62,361 nt of DNA. Origin: an uncultured cyanobacterium. Its GTDB lineage: Bacteria; Cyanobacteriota; Cyanobacteriia; Cyanobacteriales; Nostocaceae. A program made the translations under genes and the position numbers. The stretch lies in NCBI GenBank assembly GCA_903848645.1, contig CAINGU010000044.1:1-62361 (forward strand). The letters run 5' to 3'. The notes below the pieces were generated by a model. That model had not been told where the DNA came from, ran no database searches, and saw nothing but the letters and a program-made list of their open reading frames with translations. This document shows, piece after piece, positions 54,315-62,361 of the stretch (positions are counted from its first letter, which is position 1; every line of letters starts with the position of its first letter).

Positions 54315-55545
54315 CAATAAGGCTGCACAACACGATCCTTTGGCAGCCATGAGATTTCGAGATTATCGGCTCTTTACCATTGGGCGTGTAGTCCTCTTCA
54401 CAGGGGGACAAATGCAGACCGTCGCGCTGGGCTGGGAGCTATATGAGCGGACAAATTCACCGATGGCGTTGGGTGGAATCGGGCTGGCGCAGGTTCTCCC
54501 CATGATTGCCCTAACTTTGATTACGGGACACGTTGCTGATAAAAGCGATCGCAAAAAGATTACTTTATTTGCAATCCTGCTATTAATGTTTTGTTCTCTA
54601 ACTTTAGCGGTTATTTCCTATTATAAAGGTGCAGTTTTTCTAATTTATGCTTGCTTATTATTAACAGGTGTAGCCAGGGCATTTCTCAAACCTGCTGGTG
54701 ATGCGCTGATGTGGCAGTTAATACCGATGAGTGCTTTTACCAATGCAGCAACTTGGAATAGTAGTAGCTTTCAATTAGCCTCGGTAATTGGGCCAGCTTT
54801 GGGAGGATTGAGTATTGCTCTTTTTAAGAGTGCGACAGGAGTATATATATTATCAGCGATCGCTGCACTATCATGTTTTTTCCTTACCGCAGCCATCAAA
54901 CCCCAAAAAACCAACTTTAAGAAAGAACCAATATCTCTAAAAACTCTAGCTGCTGGTGCTGAATTTGTTTGGAATAATCAACTAATTCTCGCAGCCATTA
55001 CCCTAGATTTATTTGCTGTTTTACTGGGTGGTGCAGTAGCATTATTACCCGTTTTTGCTAAAGATATTTTGCACGTTGGTCCGGTGGAATTGGGCTATTT
55101 ACAAGCCGCCCCATCAATAGGTGCATTGATTATGGCAGCGTTGTTAGTATATTTACCACCTATCCGCAAAGCCGGGCCAGCATTACTGTGGTCAGTTGTG
55201 GGATTTGGGGTTGTAACAATTATCTTTGGGTTGTCTCGTTGGGTGTGGTTGTCGTTGTTGATGTTGGCATTAAGCGGGGCGTTAGATAGTATTAGCGTGG
55301 TGATTCGTCATACTTTGGTGCAAATTCGCACTCCTGACCATTTACGGGGTCGTGTGGCGGCTATTAATAGTGTATTTATCAGTGCTTCTAATGAGTTGGG
55401 GGGTTTTGAGTCTGGTTTGACTGCGGCTTTATTTGGTCTGGTGTTTTCTGTGGTTGGTGGGGGGATTGGGACGATTTTGGTGGTAGTTGCTACAGCCGCA
55501 ATTTGGCCGGAGATTAGGAAGTTGGGGGCTTTGCATGAGGATTAA
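54280..55545 (+). CDS. MFS transporter (MFS_3/EntS type)
   Basis: A 421-aa polytopic protein overlapping the MarR gene by 35 bp. Motifs are MRFRDYRLFTIGRVVLFTGG, MQTVALGWELYERTNSPMAL, the loop GHVADKSDRKKITLF, and LRGRVAAINSVFISASNELG. It forms the last gene of the drrA-drrB-marR-mfs operon, giving the cell two exporters under one regulator. Confidence 0.92.
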   Translation: MSSSKQKPTHHNNKAAQHDPLAAMRFRDYRLFTIGRVVLFTGGQMQTVALGWELYERTNSPMALGGIGLAQVLPMIALTLITGHVADKSDRKKITLFAILLLMFCSLTLAVISYYKGAVFLIYACLLLTGVARAFLKPAGDALMWQLIPMSAFTNAATWNSSSFQLASVIGPALGGLSIALFKSATGVYILSAIAALSCFFLTAAIKPQKTNFKKEPISLKTLAAGAEFVWNNQLILAAITLDLFAVLLGGAVALLPVFAKDILHVGPVELGYLQAAPSIGALIMAALLVYLPPIRKAGPALLWSVVGFGVVTIIFGLSRWVWLSLLMLALSGALDSISVVIRHTLVQIRTPDHLRGRVAAINSVFISASNELGGFESGLTAALFGLVFSVVGGGIGTILVVVATAAIWPEIRKLGALHED

Positions 55546-55751
55546 TTGTCAGAATCAGGATTTATAGGATTTGAGGATTTACAGGATTTAATTATCTGTT
55601 AGGACTTACGGACAAGTCACGGAAGAATGAACCACGAAGGAGCGAAGGACACGAAGATAAGAGGGTTTGAGAGATATTTTGAGTAAGTCCTGTATCTAGT
55701 ATTTTTTTCATCCTGTTAATCCTTTAATCCTGGACATCCTGATTCTGACAA
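55546..55751. mobile_element. 206-bp MITE-like element
   Basis: TTGTCAGAATCAGGA at 55546-55560 and its exact complement at 55737-55751 bound the element. The next 45 bases on each side (repeats of AGGATT and ATCCTG) are also roughly complementary. A central purine-rich AACCACGAAGGAGCGAAGGA is unrelated. No ORF. Confidence 0.65.
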
Positions 55752-55893
55752 GGGATAGATTATCTAGGAAATCTTACAGAAATAATCATTCCTGGAAATG
55801 GAATTAATCAGACTGTACAGAAGTTAACTATTTCACCGCTATTAGATGTTAAAAATAACCCCTGTCAATAGGTGGTTCATGTCGAGAATGATT

Positions 55894-56733
55894 TCAGGAT
55901 GATAAGTTATCCAAATCTAGCGGATCACTCTCAACATATTCCTTTGCTGTCATGTCTTCCAAAGATACTACCAAGCCATCTACAGATTGAAAACGGCCGG
56001 ATGGTGGAATTAATTTCAACCAATTTTCACAAAGTTGATCCCACCTTATATCTTGAAACTGAACTTGTTCTTCATCACGGATAAACAAAAAAGTTAGGTT
56101 GATTGCAGTGTCATTCCAAGAAGGTTCTGCATATACTCTAATTTCACGCAAAGCACGAAGAGCTTCACCTTCAGGGCTAGATTTATCATGCTTATCTTGC
56201 ATTCGTGTTTGCAACTTTTTAGCAAATTGATTGAAGTCATCAGGAAAAGCAAATCTAGCTCGTTTCCGCGCTAATGCTTGGCCTAATACCCTAATCTCTT
56301 GATCATTTTGGCATCCAGACTTGCGCTCCCATTCTGCAATAACAGCCTTCTCTACTGTCATCACACGATCAAGATCAGCCACTAGATTCAGTTCTCCTAC
56401 TCCTGGAATATAAGCATATTGAGGTTGTCTACTTCGTTGAATTTGATATAACTGCTTCTCATCAACCTCCACCAGAGGAACTATTTCGACAAATGGACGA
56501 GTGCGACAAGTACGCACAATATCGCAAGTTTGCGTAACCACTACAAAACCCCTGACTTCTGACTCAGCAAGATCAGTCTCCTCTTGTGCAACACCTGTAG
56601 ATTCTTGTGTCAGAGGACGCTGAGAGTGAAAACGCTGTACAAACCAATGTTCGCCAACCACATAATCACCTTGCTGCCATTCTTGAAGAGCAGCATCCAC
56701 TTCCTTAATCCAAACATCACGCTCATTGTCCAC
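55894..56733 (-). CDS. unknown protein of a three-gene accessory operon (gene C)
   Basis: A 279-aa soluble protein. The most distinctive part is GFVVVTQTCDIVRTCRTRPF (about residues 80-99), a pattern I associate with uncharacterised proteins in genomic islands. An amphipathic region (FPDDFNQFAKKLQTRMQDKH) and EGEALRALREIRVYAEPSW follow. Its start overlaps the upstream HTH gene by 11 bp, so the genes are coupled. Function unknown. Confidence 0.75.
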   Translation of the reverse strand: MDNERDVWIKEVDAALQEWQQGDYVVGEHWFVQRFHSQRPLTQESTGVAQEETDLAESEVRGFVVVTQTCDIVRTCRTRPFVEIVPLVEVDEKQLYQIQRSRQPQYAYIPGVGELNLVADLDRVMTVEKAVIAEWERKSGCQNDQEIRVLGQALARKRARFAFPDDFNQFAKKLQTRMQDKHDKSSPEGEALRALREIRVYAEPSWNDTAINLTFLFIRDEEQVQFQDIRWDQLCENWLKLIPPSGRFQSVDGLVVSLEDMTAKEYVESDPLDLDNLSS

Positions 56734-57412
56734 TACCGTTTTTGCGGCTCCTTACCGCTCTAGCAGGTTTGGATCGTCCAACTTCACGATGGATAGGCTC
56801 TTGTAGAGCATCAACTAGATCAGCCGGATTTGGTGGTCTACGTGATGCACGTGCATCCTTGGATAAGGGAGCTAATTGTGGTCTTTCAGGAGCATTACCA
56901 TAACCAATAATTCGTTTTACCTCTTCATATTCATCAGCTACCAAGAGATCGAAAGGAAGTTGACTATCACTACCAGGAGTTAATAAAAGACTACGATTAA
57001 GACTGGCGCTTCCCCGATTAATATACTGAACAGCAGCCAAAAGGCGATTAAGCTTCTCCTCATTAAAACGAGATAATGGCTGGCCACTTGCCCAAAAGTG
57101 AATACTTCTACGTGAAACATTAAAAAGCCTAGCAAGTTGATCCCAGGTCAATCCACTTAACTTTCTCAGTTGGTTAATAGCAATCCGTGTTGTTTCCGCA
57201 GAACTTGTTGATGGTAAAGTTAACCCACTCGTGGTTATCTCCAAAGCAGGTAAGAAATTACGTTCAAATGTTCCTGCACTAGTGGCTGTAATAGGAAAAG
57301 TTGAGAAAATTTTAGATATAATAAGTGATCGGTAATTATGCTGAGTACGCATTGAGCCACGGGCAGAAGTACCCGATAACTGCTCAGGCTTTCTATCTAA
57401 AAGAGAAGTCAT
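56723..57412 (-). CDS. helix-turn-helix protein of the same operon (gene B)
   Basis: A 229-aa protein. The centre has a lambda-repressor-like helix-turn-helix (LTWDQLARLFNVSRRSIHFW, then ASGQPLSRFNEEKLNRLLAA). The N-terminal 90 residues and basic C-terminus (GRSKPARAVRSRKNGSGQ) are not recognised. It overlaps gene A by 4 bp (ATGA) and gene C by 11 bp. It may be a regulator or a DNA-recognition component. Confidence 0.75.
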   Translation of the reverse strand: MTSLLDRKPEQLSGTSARGSMRTQHNYRSLIISKIFSTFPITATSAGTFERNFLPALEITTSGLTLPSTSSAETTRIAINQLRKLSGLTWDQLARLFNVSRRSIHFWASGQPLSRFNEEKLNRLLAAVQYINRGSASLNRSLLLTPGSDSQLPFDLLVADEYEEVKRIIGYGNAPERPQLAPLSKDARASRRPPNPADLVDALQEPIHREVGRSKPARAVRSRKNGSGQ

Positions 57413-58203
57413 GGTTCACCTCCAAAATGCTGCAAAAATTCATCAGTTACTGCCCATCTGAAAAAAGTATAAATTCTTTCAGCAAAATGCTGTGCTTCAT
57501 TCAGAAGTTCTTCAACATCAAAATCTCGTTGTTTTGAGAGAGACATATCTAAATCAAGTATCCAGCTAGGTTCATCAACTGGTTCAATTGCATCTGGATC
57601 AAAAGTTCCATTAGGAGGAATTAGCCCCCAACGCGCAATTATCTGATCTTCTCCCCCAGGTAAACTAAACAAAGATTCATTGATACTTTGATGAATATAT
57701 TCTCCAAAGTCTAATGCTACAATACCTGTAATTTCTGAGCGTACAAGCTTAGATATATCATTTACTGCTTGTCCAACGAGCCGATCAATATATCTCACAC
57801 CGAATCGTTGAACAATTTTAGGTTTAATGTGTTCATTAAGTGCTATTAGCAAGTTTTCTAACCGTGCTATAAAATCACTACGACTTGTATAAGCAGTTGT
57901 TTCAAGTGCTACGAAGTCAGGTGATAGTGATAAGCGCCAATTACCTTGAGCATCTATAAATCTCCAAGTTACTTGCTCAGACTGCGTAACACCTTGAGAA
58001 CCAAAAACTAAGCTTCGGGTCTGCTCTTGTTGTAATATTGGATACTTATCTCTAATAGCTTCTTGAAATCCTCCTATAAAGCTTTTATTTTCAATTGACG
58101 TAATCAGCGGAAAGCGTATTTGTGCAATAACACGAACTAGAGGTGCTTTTTTTAAAGACACCTCTTTTGGCGGTTGTGCAATAAGTGGATTGATTATGGC
58201 CAC
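57409..58203 (-). CDS. TIGR04255 family protein (gene A)
   Basis: A 264-aa protein with the TIGR04255 layout: LKKAPLVRVIAQIRFPLITS near the N-terminus, TRSLVFGSQGVTQSEQVTWR, LSLSPDFVALETTAYTSRSD and QRFGVRYIDRL in the middle, and VEELLNEAQHFAERIYTFFR at the end. The family is sporadic, often in accessory islands, and has no known activity. It leads the three overlapping minus-strand genes. Confidence 0.8.
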   Translation of the reverse strand: MAIINPLIAQPPKEVSLKKAPLVRVIAQIRFPLITSIENKSFIGGFQEAIRDKYPILQQEQTRSLVFGSQGVTQSEQVTWRFIDAQGNWRLSLSPDFVALETTAYTSRSDFIARLENLLIALNEHIKPKIVQRFGVRYIDRLVGQAVNDISKLVRSEITGIVALDFGEYIHQSINESLFSLPGGEDQIIARWGLIPPNGTFDPDAIEPVDEPSWILDLDMSLSKQRDFDVEELLNEAQHFAERIYTFFRWAVTDEFLQHFGGEP

Positions 58204-58539
58204 TGCTCTCCATCCTTTGTTCGTTGGTTTTCAGGAAACTGTATATGTTCCGAAAGCAGGAAATACTGCCTTTAGTCTCGTGAATCTATAATAGAACAAA
58301 TGTGTGAAGTATAGTGTGAAGTTTAAGCAAAATTTATCTAAAACAGAATCCTGTCACTAAACCCAACATTATAAGGTGTATATGATAGCAGGTAATATCT
58401 AGCAATCTGATCTACGTATATAAAATTTGAAGGTTATCTATTAAGCGATCGCACTGTATAAATAAATTTTCCTAAATTTTACAGCAGTAAAAGCCAGTAA
58501 GTTATCCTCACTCTTGCTTGTACTGCTGAAAATCCCTAA
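58204..58539. other. 336-bp intergenic region
   Basis: Holds the promoter of the three-gene operon at its left. There is one HIP1-like GCGATCGC at 58445. I see no gene or repeat. Confidence 0.5.
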
Positions 58540-59139
58540 CTACCCAACCGCTACCGGAACTTTATAATAAACCGGCTCATTCCCTGCTTTCCATTTGATA
58601 TTACAACCAATACTCGGCTTTTGCTGCCAAGTAATTTGCTCATCTGCTAAAACATAATTAATTGCTTTCCGTAAATCTTGTCCAGTGACAGGTAAACCAT
58701 TTTTTGGACGACTATCATCTAATTGTCCTCGATAAGCCAGCTTTCTATTAGCATTAAATACAAAAAAGTCAGGAGTACAAGCTGCAAAAAAATCTTTAGC
58801 CGCTTTTTGACTTTCATCATAAAGTAAAGAATAAGATAAATCTATTTCTTGGGCAAAATCTTTAAGTAATTCTGGTGCATCATGAGGATGAGTATTAATA
58901 TCATTAGAACTAATTGCTAAAATACCCACATTTCTATTTTTGTAATCTTGTCCTAATTTTGCTAATTCAAATTTGATATGTTGCACAAAAGGACAATGAC
59001 GACTCAGAAAGATAACTACTAAAGCTTTTTTATCAGCAAAATTTGCCAATGAAATCGTTTTCCCTGAAACCACATCTGGGAGATGAAAATTAGGTGCTAA
59101 AGTCCCCAAAGGTAACATTGTCGAAGGTGTTAAAGCCAT
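58540..59139 (-). CDS. thioredoxin-like/AhpC-TSA redoxin
   Basis: A 199-aa protein from the ATG at 59139. The fold is visible in FHLPDVVSGKTISLANFADK, the single active Cys in FLSRHCPFVQHIKFELAKLG, and the partner region in PDFFVFNANRKLAYRGQLDD. Related proteins act on peroxides or as thiol-disulfide partners. It is the last gene of the GST-TauD-redoxin run, 86 bp after the dioxygenase. Confidence 0.87.
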   Translation of the reverse strand: MALTPSTMLPLGTLAPNFHLPDVVSGKTISLANFADKKALVVIFLSRHCPFVQHIKFELAKLGQDYKNRNVGILAISSNDINTHPHDAPELLKDFAQEIDLSYSLLYDESQKAAKDFFAACTPDFFVFNANRKLAYRGQLDDSRPKNGLPVTGQDLRKAINYVLADEQITWQQKPSIGCNIKWKAGNEPVYYKVPVAVG

Positions 59140-59224
59140 AAAATCCAATTCCTTAAATTATCAAATTCATGATCAAAATGGTGCGTTACACTTTGCGGTA
59201 ACACACCCTACAGTTAGCCTGTAA

Positions 59225-60133
59225 TTAAGCTGCTACAAGATTGGGAATATATGCCGCAGAATCTCCTTTAATGGCTTGACTATACTTACCGTCAATACCT
59301 AAAGGAAGATCACCAGCAATGGTTACACGCTGCACGCGACGGGGTTGATCTCCATAATCGGCGATCGCATAATGTTGAGTAGCGCGGTTATCCCAAAACG
59401 CCACATCCCCAACCTGCCAACGCCAACGCACTGTATTCTCAGGTCGTGTAACATAAGATTGCAATAGTCTAATAATCTCCCCTGATTCAGTTGGAGATAA
59501 ACCGCGAATCTGACGCACAAAACCACCAATAAACAAACCCTTTTCCCCAGATTCAGGGTGAATTCTCACCACTGGATGCAAGGTTTCATACACCGTTGAA
59601 GTAAACACATCTCGGTAAGATTTCACTTCGTCCGGTATATCAAAGGCTGTGGCATAATCATAAGCATTACTATGTACAGCCCAAAGTTTGTCAGCTAAAT
59701 TACGCAAATGCTCCGGTAAATCTTGGTATGCAGTCACAGAATTTGCCCAAATAGTATCCCCTCCTGCTGGGGGAATTACCAATGCCCGCAAGACCGAGCC
59801 AAGGGGCGGACGATCTACAAATGTGACATCGGTGTGCCAGTTATTAGCACGGGCAACAGTGCGGCTGTAATCTAAGTCCAATACTTCTGGATGTCCAGGA
59901 AGTGATGGAACTGTGGGATGTGCAGTAGTGATTTCACCAAAACGCCGTGCAAAATCTACTTGTCCATTAGCATCAAGTTCTTGTCCACGAAAGAAGATAA
60001 CTTTATATTCAACTAAGGCTTTTCTAATTTCACTGATAATTTCATCACTGAGTTTTTCAGCTAGATTAACACCTTTAATTTTTGCACCGATGCGTCCAGC
60101 AATTGGTTTGATTTCTATGTTTTGATAACTCAT
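59225..60133 (-). CDS. tauD: taurine dioxygenase-like TauD, copy 2
   Basis: A 302-aa Fe(II)/2-oxoglutarate dioxygenase. The iron ligands are in NNWHTDVTFVDRPP and NRATQHYAIADYGDQPRRVQ, and the 2-oxoglutarate Arg follows in the same segment. IKPIAGRIGAKIKGVNLAEK and FFRGQELDANGQVDFARRFG are strongly TauD-like. It would oxidise taurine or a related sulfonate to an aldehyde and sulfite. It lies between the GST and redoxin genes. Confidence 0.9.
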   Translation of the reverse strand: MSYQNIEIKPIAGRIGAKIKGVNLAEKLSDEIISEIRKALVEYKVIFFRGQELDANGQVDFARRFGEITTAHPTVPSLPGHPEVLDLDYSRTVARANNWHTDVTFVDRPPLGSVLRALVIPPAGGDTIWANSVTAYQDLPEHLRNLADKLWAVHSNAYDYATAFDIPDEVKSYRDVFTSTVYETLHPVVRIHPESGEKGLFIGGFVRQIRGLSPTESGEIIRLLQSYVTRPENTVRWRWQVGDVAFWDNRATQHYAIADYGDQPRRVQRVTIAGDLPLGIDGKYSQAIKGDSAAYIPNLVAA

Positions 60134-60177
60134 AAATCTGTGTTCTCAATTTAGGAATAGTTGAATGCAGCGTTTGA

Positions 60178-60849
60178 TTAAGCAGCCACAGGAACAGGAG
60201 CAGCAAATTTAGCATATCGCTCAATATAGAACTCTTTAGAATGAGCGATCGCTTTCACTGATTCACGTTCTTTAAGCGCGTGTTTCCACTGTTTCAAACG
60301 AGTGAATTCAGCAGGGATACCAAAGCCACGATAATGTTTGAGTGCAGCCCATCTTTCAAACCAGGGAAAAAAGGTAAAATCAACCAAACTGATAGATTCA
60401 CCAAACCAGTAGGGACCATCTTCAGAAAGTTTTCCTAAACCTTCATTTTCAATAAATTCTAGATGTTTGTAGAGTTCTTGTTTAGCTTCCTCTTGTTTTT
60501 GGAAATCTGGACTGCGTAACAGCGTAGAAAAAGCAGGAACTAATCTAGTATTAGCAAAATCTATCCAAATCCGAGCTTGAGCTTTTGCAATGGGGTTGCT
60601 AGGTAAAAGCGGTGGATTGGGAAATACTTCATCTAGATATTCGTTAATAACTGCTGATTCCCAAATTCGATTTTCTCCATGAGTAATTGCAGGTACTTTT
60701 CCATAGGGAGAAACTTCTGTAAAACCTTCTGGTTTATTCTGCAAATCAATTTCAATCAAATCAAAATCAATGCCCTTTTCTTGAAGTACCAAGCGGGTAC
60801 GGTGAGCATAAGGACAAACAACCGCACTATAAATCTTAATGTCAGCCAT
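60178..60849 (-). CDS. glutathione S-transferase
   Basis: A 223-aa protein from the ATG at 60849; the 71 upstream codons of the frame run through hairpin repeats and are not coding. The N-domain is KIYSAVVCPYAHRTRLVLQE with a single CPYA Cys, and VSPYGKVPAITHGENRIWES gives the cis-Pro and glutathione-binding Ser. The C-domain is helical. Length is normal for the family. It leads the run with TauD and the redoxin. Confidence 0.9.
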   Translation of the reverse strand: MADIKIYSAVVCPYAHRTRLVLQEKGIDFDLIEIDLQNKPEGFTEVSPYGKVPAITHGENRIWESAVINEYLDEVFPNPPLLPSNPIAKAQARIWIDFANTRLVPAFSTLLRSPDFQKQEEAKQELYKHLEFIENEGLGKLSEDGPYWFGESISLVDFTFFPWFERWAALKHYRGFGIPAEFTRLKQWKHALKERESVKAIAHSKEFYIERYAKFAAPVPVAA

Positions 60850-60933
60850 GTTGGAGTTCCTTTGTAAATTAGGATTTGTGTTGGGGTATGGGGAATTTGT
60901 TGACATCAAAAACCCAAATCTTAAATAATTTAG

Positions 60934-60974
60934 ATGTAGAGACGTGACCTGGGTAGGGATTCTCGTCTCTACAT
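60934..60974. repeat. dispersed hairpin ATGTAGAGACG / CGTCTCTACAT
   Basis: Eleven-base arms at 60934-60944 and 60964-60974 with a 19-base loop, 85 bp upstream of the GST start. A 13-bp palindrome ACCCGTGACGGGT follows at 61042-61054. Both are typical cyanobacterial dispersed hairpins and show that the frame above 60849 is not protein-coding. Confidence 0.7.
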
Positions 60975-61070
60975 TCTTTTCCACCAGATGTCTAATACCA
61001 AAACTAGCGCAGACATGACTATTGCCAGTTATCTGTGCATCACCCGTGACGGGTTGGGACAAAATAAAAA

Positions 61071-61098
61071 CTACAGTTTGTTGACCGACTTATCGGTG
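61071..61098. promoter_or_regulatory. organosulfur regulon motif between GST and DOPA-dioxygenase-like gene
   Basis: Left arm CTACAGTTT, centre GTTGACCGAC, right arm TTATCGGTG. It could serve the GST-TauD-redoxin run (222 bp) or the divergent gene at 61230 (132 bp). Confidence 0.5.
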
Positions 61099-61229
61099 TT
61101 TGTTTTAGTAGTATTACATGACCAGAAAGAAAATTCAAGTGGTTTAACTAAATTTATGGCTGACTAATGATTAGTATATCTAAATAATTGTTAAGTTATA
61201 CTTGAGGATAAGATATAAAATCAAGAACT

Positions 61230-61583
61230 ATGGATAAAAATACTGATATTACTGGTTTTCATGCACATATTTACTTTGATACCGCTAGTCGTGAAACGGC
61301 TGCTCGTATAAGAGAAAGTTTAGGTGCTAAATTTGATGTAAGATTGGGACGTTGGCATGAACAGCCTATAGGACCACACCCCAAATCCATGTATCAAGTA
61401 GCTTTTTTACCACATCAGTTTGGTGAAGTTGTGACTTGGTTAATGCTTAATCGAGAAGGTTTAGATATTTTGGTTCACCCAGAAACGGGAGATGATGTCA
61501 AAGATCATACAGATCATTCTTTGTGGTTAGGAGAAAAACTACCGTTAAATATTGAGTTTCTGCAAAGGTTGAAAACTATATAA
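61230..61583 (+). CDS. DOPA 4,5-dioxygenase family protein
   Basis: A 117-aa protein opening DITGFHAHIYFDTASRETAA. Conserved His residues are in the start, GRWHEQPIGPHP, ILVHPETGDD and VKDHTDHSLWLGEKLPLN, the pattern of this small extradiol-like family. The bacterial substrate is unknown. It ends 10 bp before the HAD fragment. Confidence 0.85.
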   Translation: MDKNTDITGFHAHIYFDTASRETAARIRESLGAKFDVRLGRWHEQPIGPHPKSMYQVAFLPHQFGEVVTWLMLNREGLDILVHPETGDDVKDHTDHSLWLGEKLPLNIEFLQRLKTI

Positions 61584-61593
61584 ACTTACAAAA

Positions 61594-62136
61594 ATGCTTT
61601 CTCACACAGTCCTTTTTGACCTAGATGGAACTCTAACTGATCCTAAACCGGGGATTACTCGCTGTATTCAGTATGCCTTATCGGAGCTTGGTTATAAACC
61701 ACCAGATGCTAATGAATTGCTTTGGTGTATTGGACCACCACTGAAAAGCAGTTTTTCCCAGTTATTGCAAACCTCTGATGACACATTGCTGGAGGAGGCA
61801 ATTTCACTATATCGTAGTCGCTTTTCTACAATTGGGTTATTAAGGTTAAGTTTTGTTGGTAGTCTTCGAGTGATTCGTCGGGCGATTCCTGAGTTTCAAC
61901 GTCAGATAAATAATCAACTGGATATCAACACATATTATAGTTGGTTAATTGCCGAAATCTCAGATTTAGAAATTCCTTTACGACAACATAGAAGTAATCC
62001 TAGGGTAGTCAAGAAAGCCCGCTCAAAGTTTAAGAGTAAAAAACGAAGTCATCGAAATCATGGTACTCCTCGACAACAACTATCTTGGCTCTTCGGTACT
62101 TGTTATGCCAAACTATTAGTTACATTCATTAAATAA
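61594..62136 (+). pseudogene. HAD phosphatase N-terminus fused to transposase debris
   Basis: A 180-codon frame in three parts. Residues 1-81 are a phosphoglycolate-phosphatase-like HAD start (VLFDLDGTLTDPKPGI, LLWCIGPPLKSSF). Residues 82 to about 164 are the C-terminal end of an IS4-family transposase (FVGSLRVIRRAIPEFQ, RQHRSNPRVVKKARSKFKSK). The last 16 residues are encoded by an ISL3-type terminal sequence. The HAD core motifs III and IV are lost, so the gene is dead. Confidence 0.8.
61837..62084 (+). mobile_element. IS4-family transposase 3' remnant
   Basis: The region after the HAD breakpoint encodes the C-terminal third of an IS4-type DDE transposase, in frame with the HAD part. The catalytic part of the transposase is missing. 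Confidence 0.65.
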
Positions 62137-62253
62137 TATTAAAAAATAGCCAAAAGTCTTGTAAAGGTTGACATATAAGAAATTTTTGTTATTAACTATA
62201 AATACAATCCAGATTATTTTTGGCTCTTCGGTACTTGTTATGCTAAACTATTA
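62085..62253. repeat. two direct copies of an ISL3-type terminal sequence
   Basis: The 34 bases at 62085-62118 (beginning TTGGCTCTTCGGTACTTG) recur at 62220-62253 with one mismatch. GGCTCTTC is the usual start of ISL3 ends. The second copy is the end of the element whose transposase begins at 62251; the first is a solo end, perhaps of an older related insertion. Confidence 0.7.
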
Positions 62254-62361
62254 AATAAAATGCCAGTTTAATAAGCATCTAATTCGGAAATTTTCAAAGT
62301 TTTTAAATCCATATCCCGAACGTTTTATTAGTTTAAGCTTGTTATTAATTCCTTCCACAGT
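62251..62361 (-). CDS. ISL3 family transposase, C-terminal part (cut by window edge)
   Basis: Thirty-six codons and a TAA read TVEGINNKLKLIKRSGYGFK, then NFENFRIRCLLNWHFI, the highly conserved ISL3 C-terminus. The gene continues beyond the right edge. Its terminal repeat overlaps the stop codon. Confidence 0.9.
   Translation of the reverse strand, partial: TVEGINNKLKLIKRSGYGFKNFENFRIRCLLNWHFI

Noticed and set aside
60850-61062. 71-residue N-terminal extension of the GST
   Set aside because: The stretch consists of dispersed hairpins and a palindrome, and the GST fold starts right at MADIKIYSAVV.

Overview
The window looks like a filamentous (Nostocales-type) cyanobacterium. It is AT-rich and has frequent HIP1 sites (GCGATCGC) inside genes. 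It also has an SLH/OprB-type porin, DUF2808 and DUF4351 proteins, a type I-D CRISPR system, and the dispersed hairpin repeats and IS remnants common in that group. Several genes carry single in-frame stops or are cut by small elements, so the genome appears to be decaying in places; I do not name a species.

Bases 1-16150 hold a type I-D CRISPR-Cas locus. A 30-repeat array (open at the left edge) is followed by its leader, then by minus-strand cas2, cas1, cas4, cas6, csc1, csc2, cas10d, a DUF1016 nuclease, a 68-aa winged-helix-like protein and HD-less cas3. A WYL regulator diverges from cas3. Downstream of cas3, on the plus strand, lie two degenerate repeats exactly one array period apart (12745-12837). 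The first ten guide bases match, 9 of 10 with the one mismatch at position 6, a site next to a GTT PAM at 12633-12635. That site sits just past a TATAAT hexamer upstream of the small gene-DUF1016-cas10d operon. This is the arrangement expected of a CreA/CreR-like mini-crRNA that makes the effector repress its own operon or a toxin, and it is my leading discovery candidate.

Bases 16150-17610 are a graveyard: an abortive-infection (AIPR) gene truncated at a 117-bp inverted-repeat element, a 151-bp MITE, a TnpB fragment and a DUF7219 pseudogene.

Bases 17610-48650 and 58540-61583 form a large organosulfur-scavenging region. It holds an alkanesulfonate ABC transporter (SsuB, SsuC, three SsuA), SsuD/SsuE, two TauD-like dioxygenases, a porin and a nitroreductase. 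It also holds an uncharacterised plus-strand cluster: aldo-keto reductase, PLP dehydratase, methyltransferase, GST, PTP-like protein, SDR, APS-reductase-like flavoprotein plus ferredoxin, a broken 2-hydroxyacid dehydrogenase, and a cytosolic PhnD-like protein. A TTC38-like protein, a dienelactone hydrolase and MetY/MetX complete it. Ten copies of one 28-bp inverted-repeat motif (consensus arms CTACGGTAA and TTACCGTAG around ten bases) lie upstream of these genes and define an apparent regulon whose regulator is not in the window.

The rest is accessory: a VapBC-like pair, a broken Rpn-type nuclease, an unknown two-repeat zinc-ribbon protein behind a 20-bp palindrome, a DrrAB-MarR-MFS efflux operon with a 21-bp palindromic operator candidate, and an unknown three-gene operon with a TIGR04255 protein. 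At the right edge a HAD gene is fused to transposase debris beside an ISL3 element that runs off the window.
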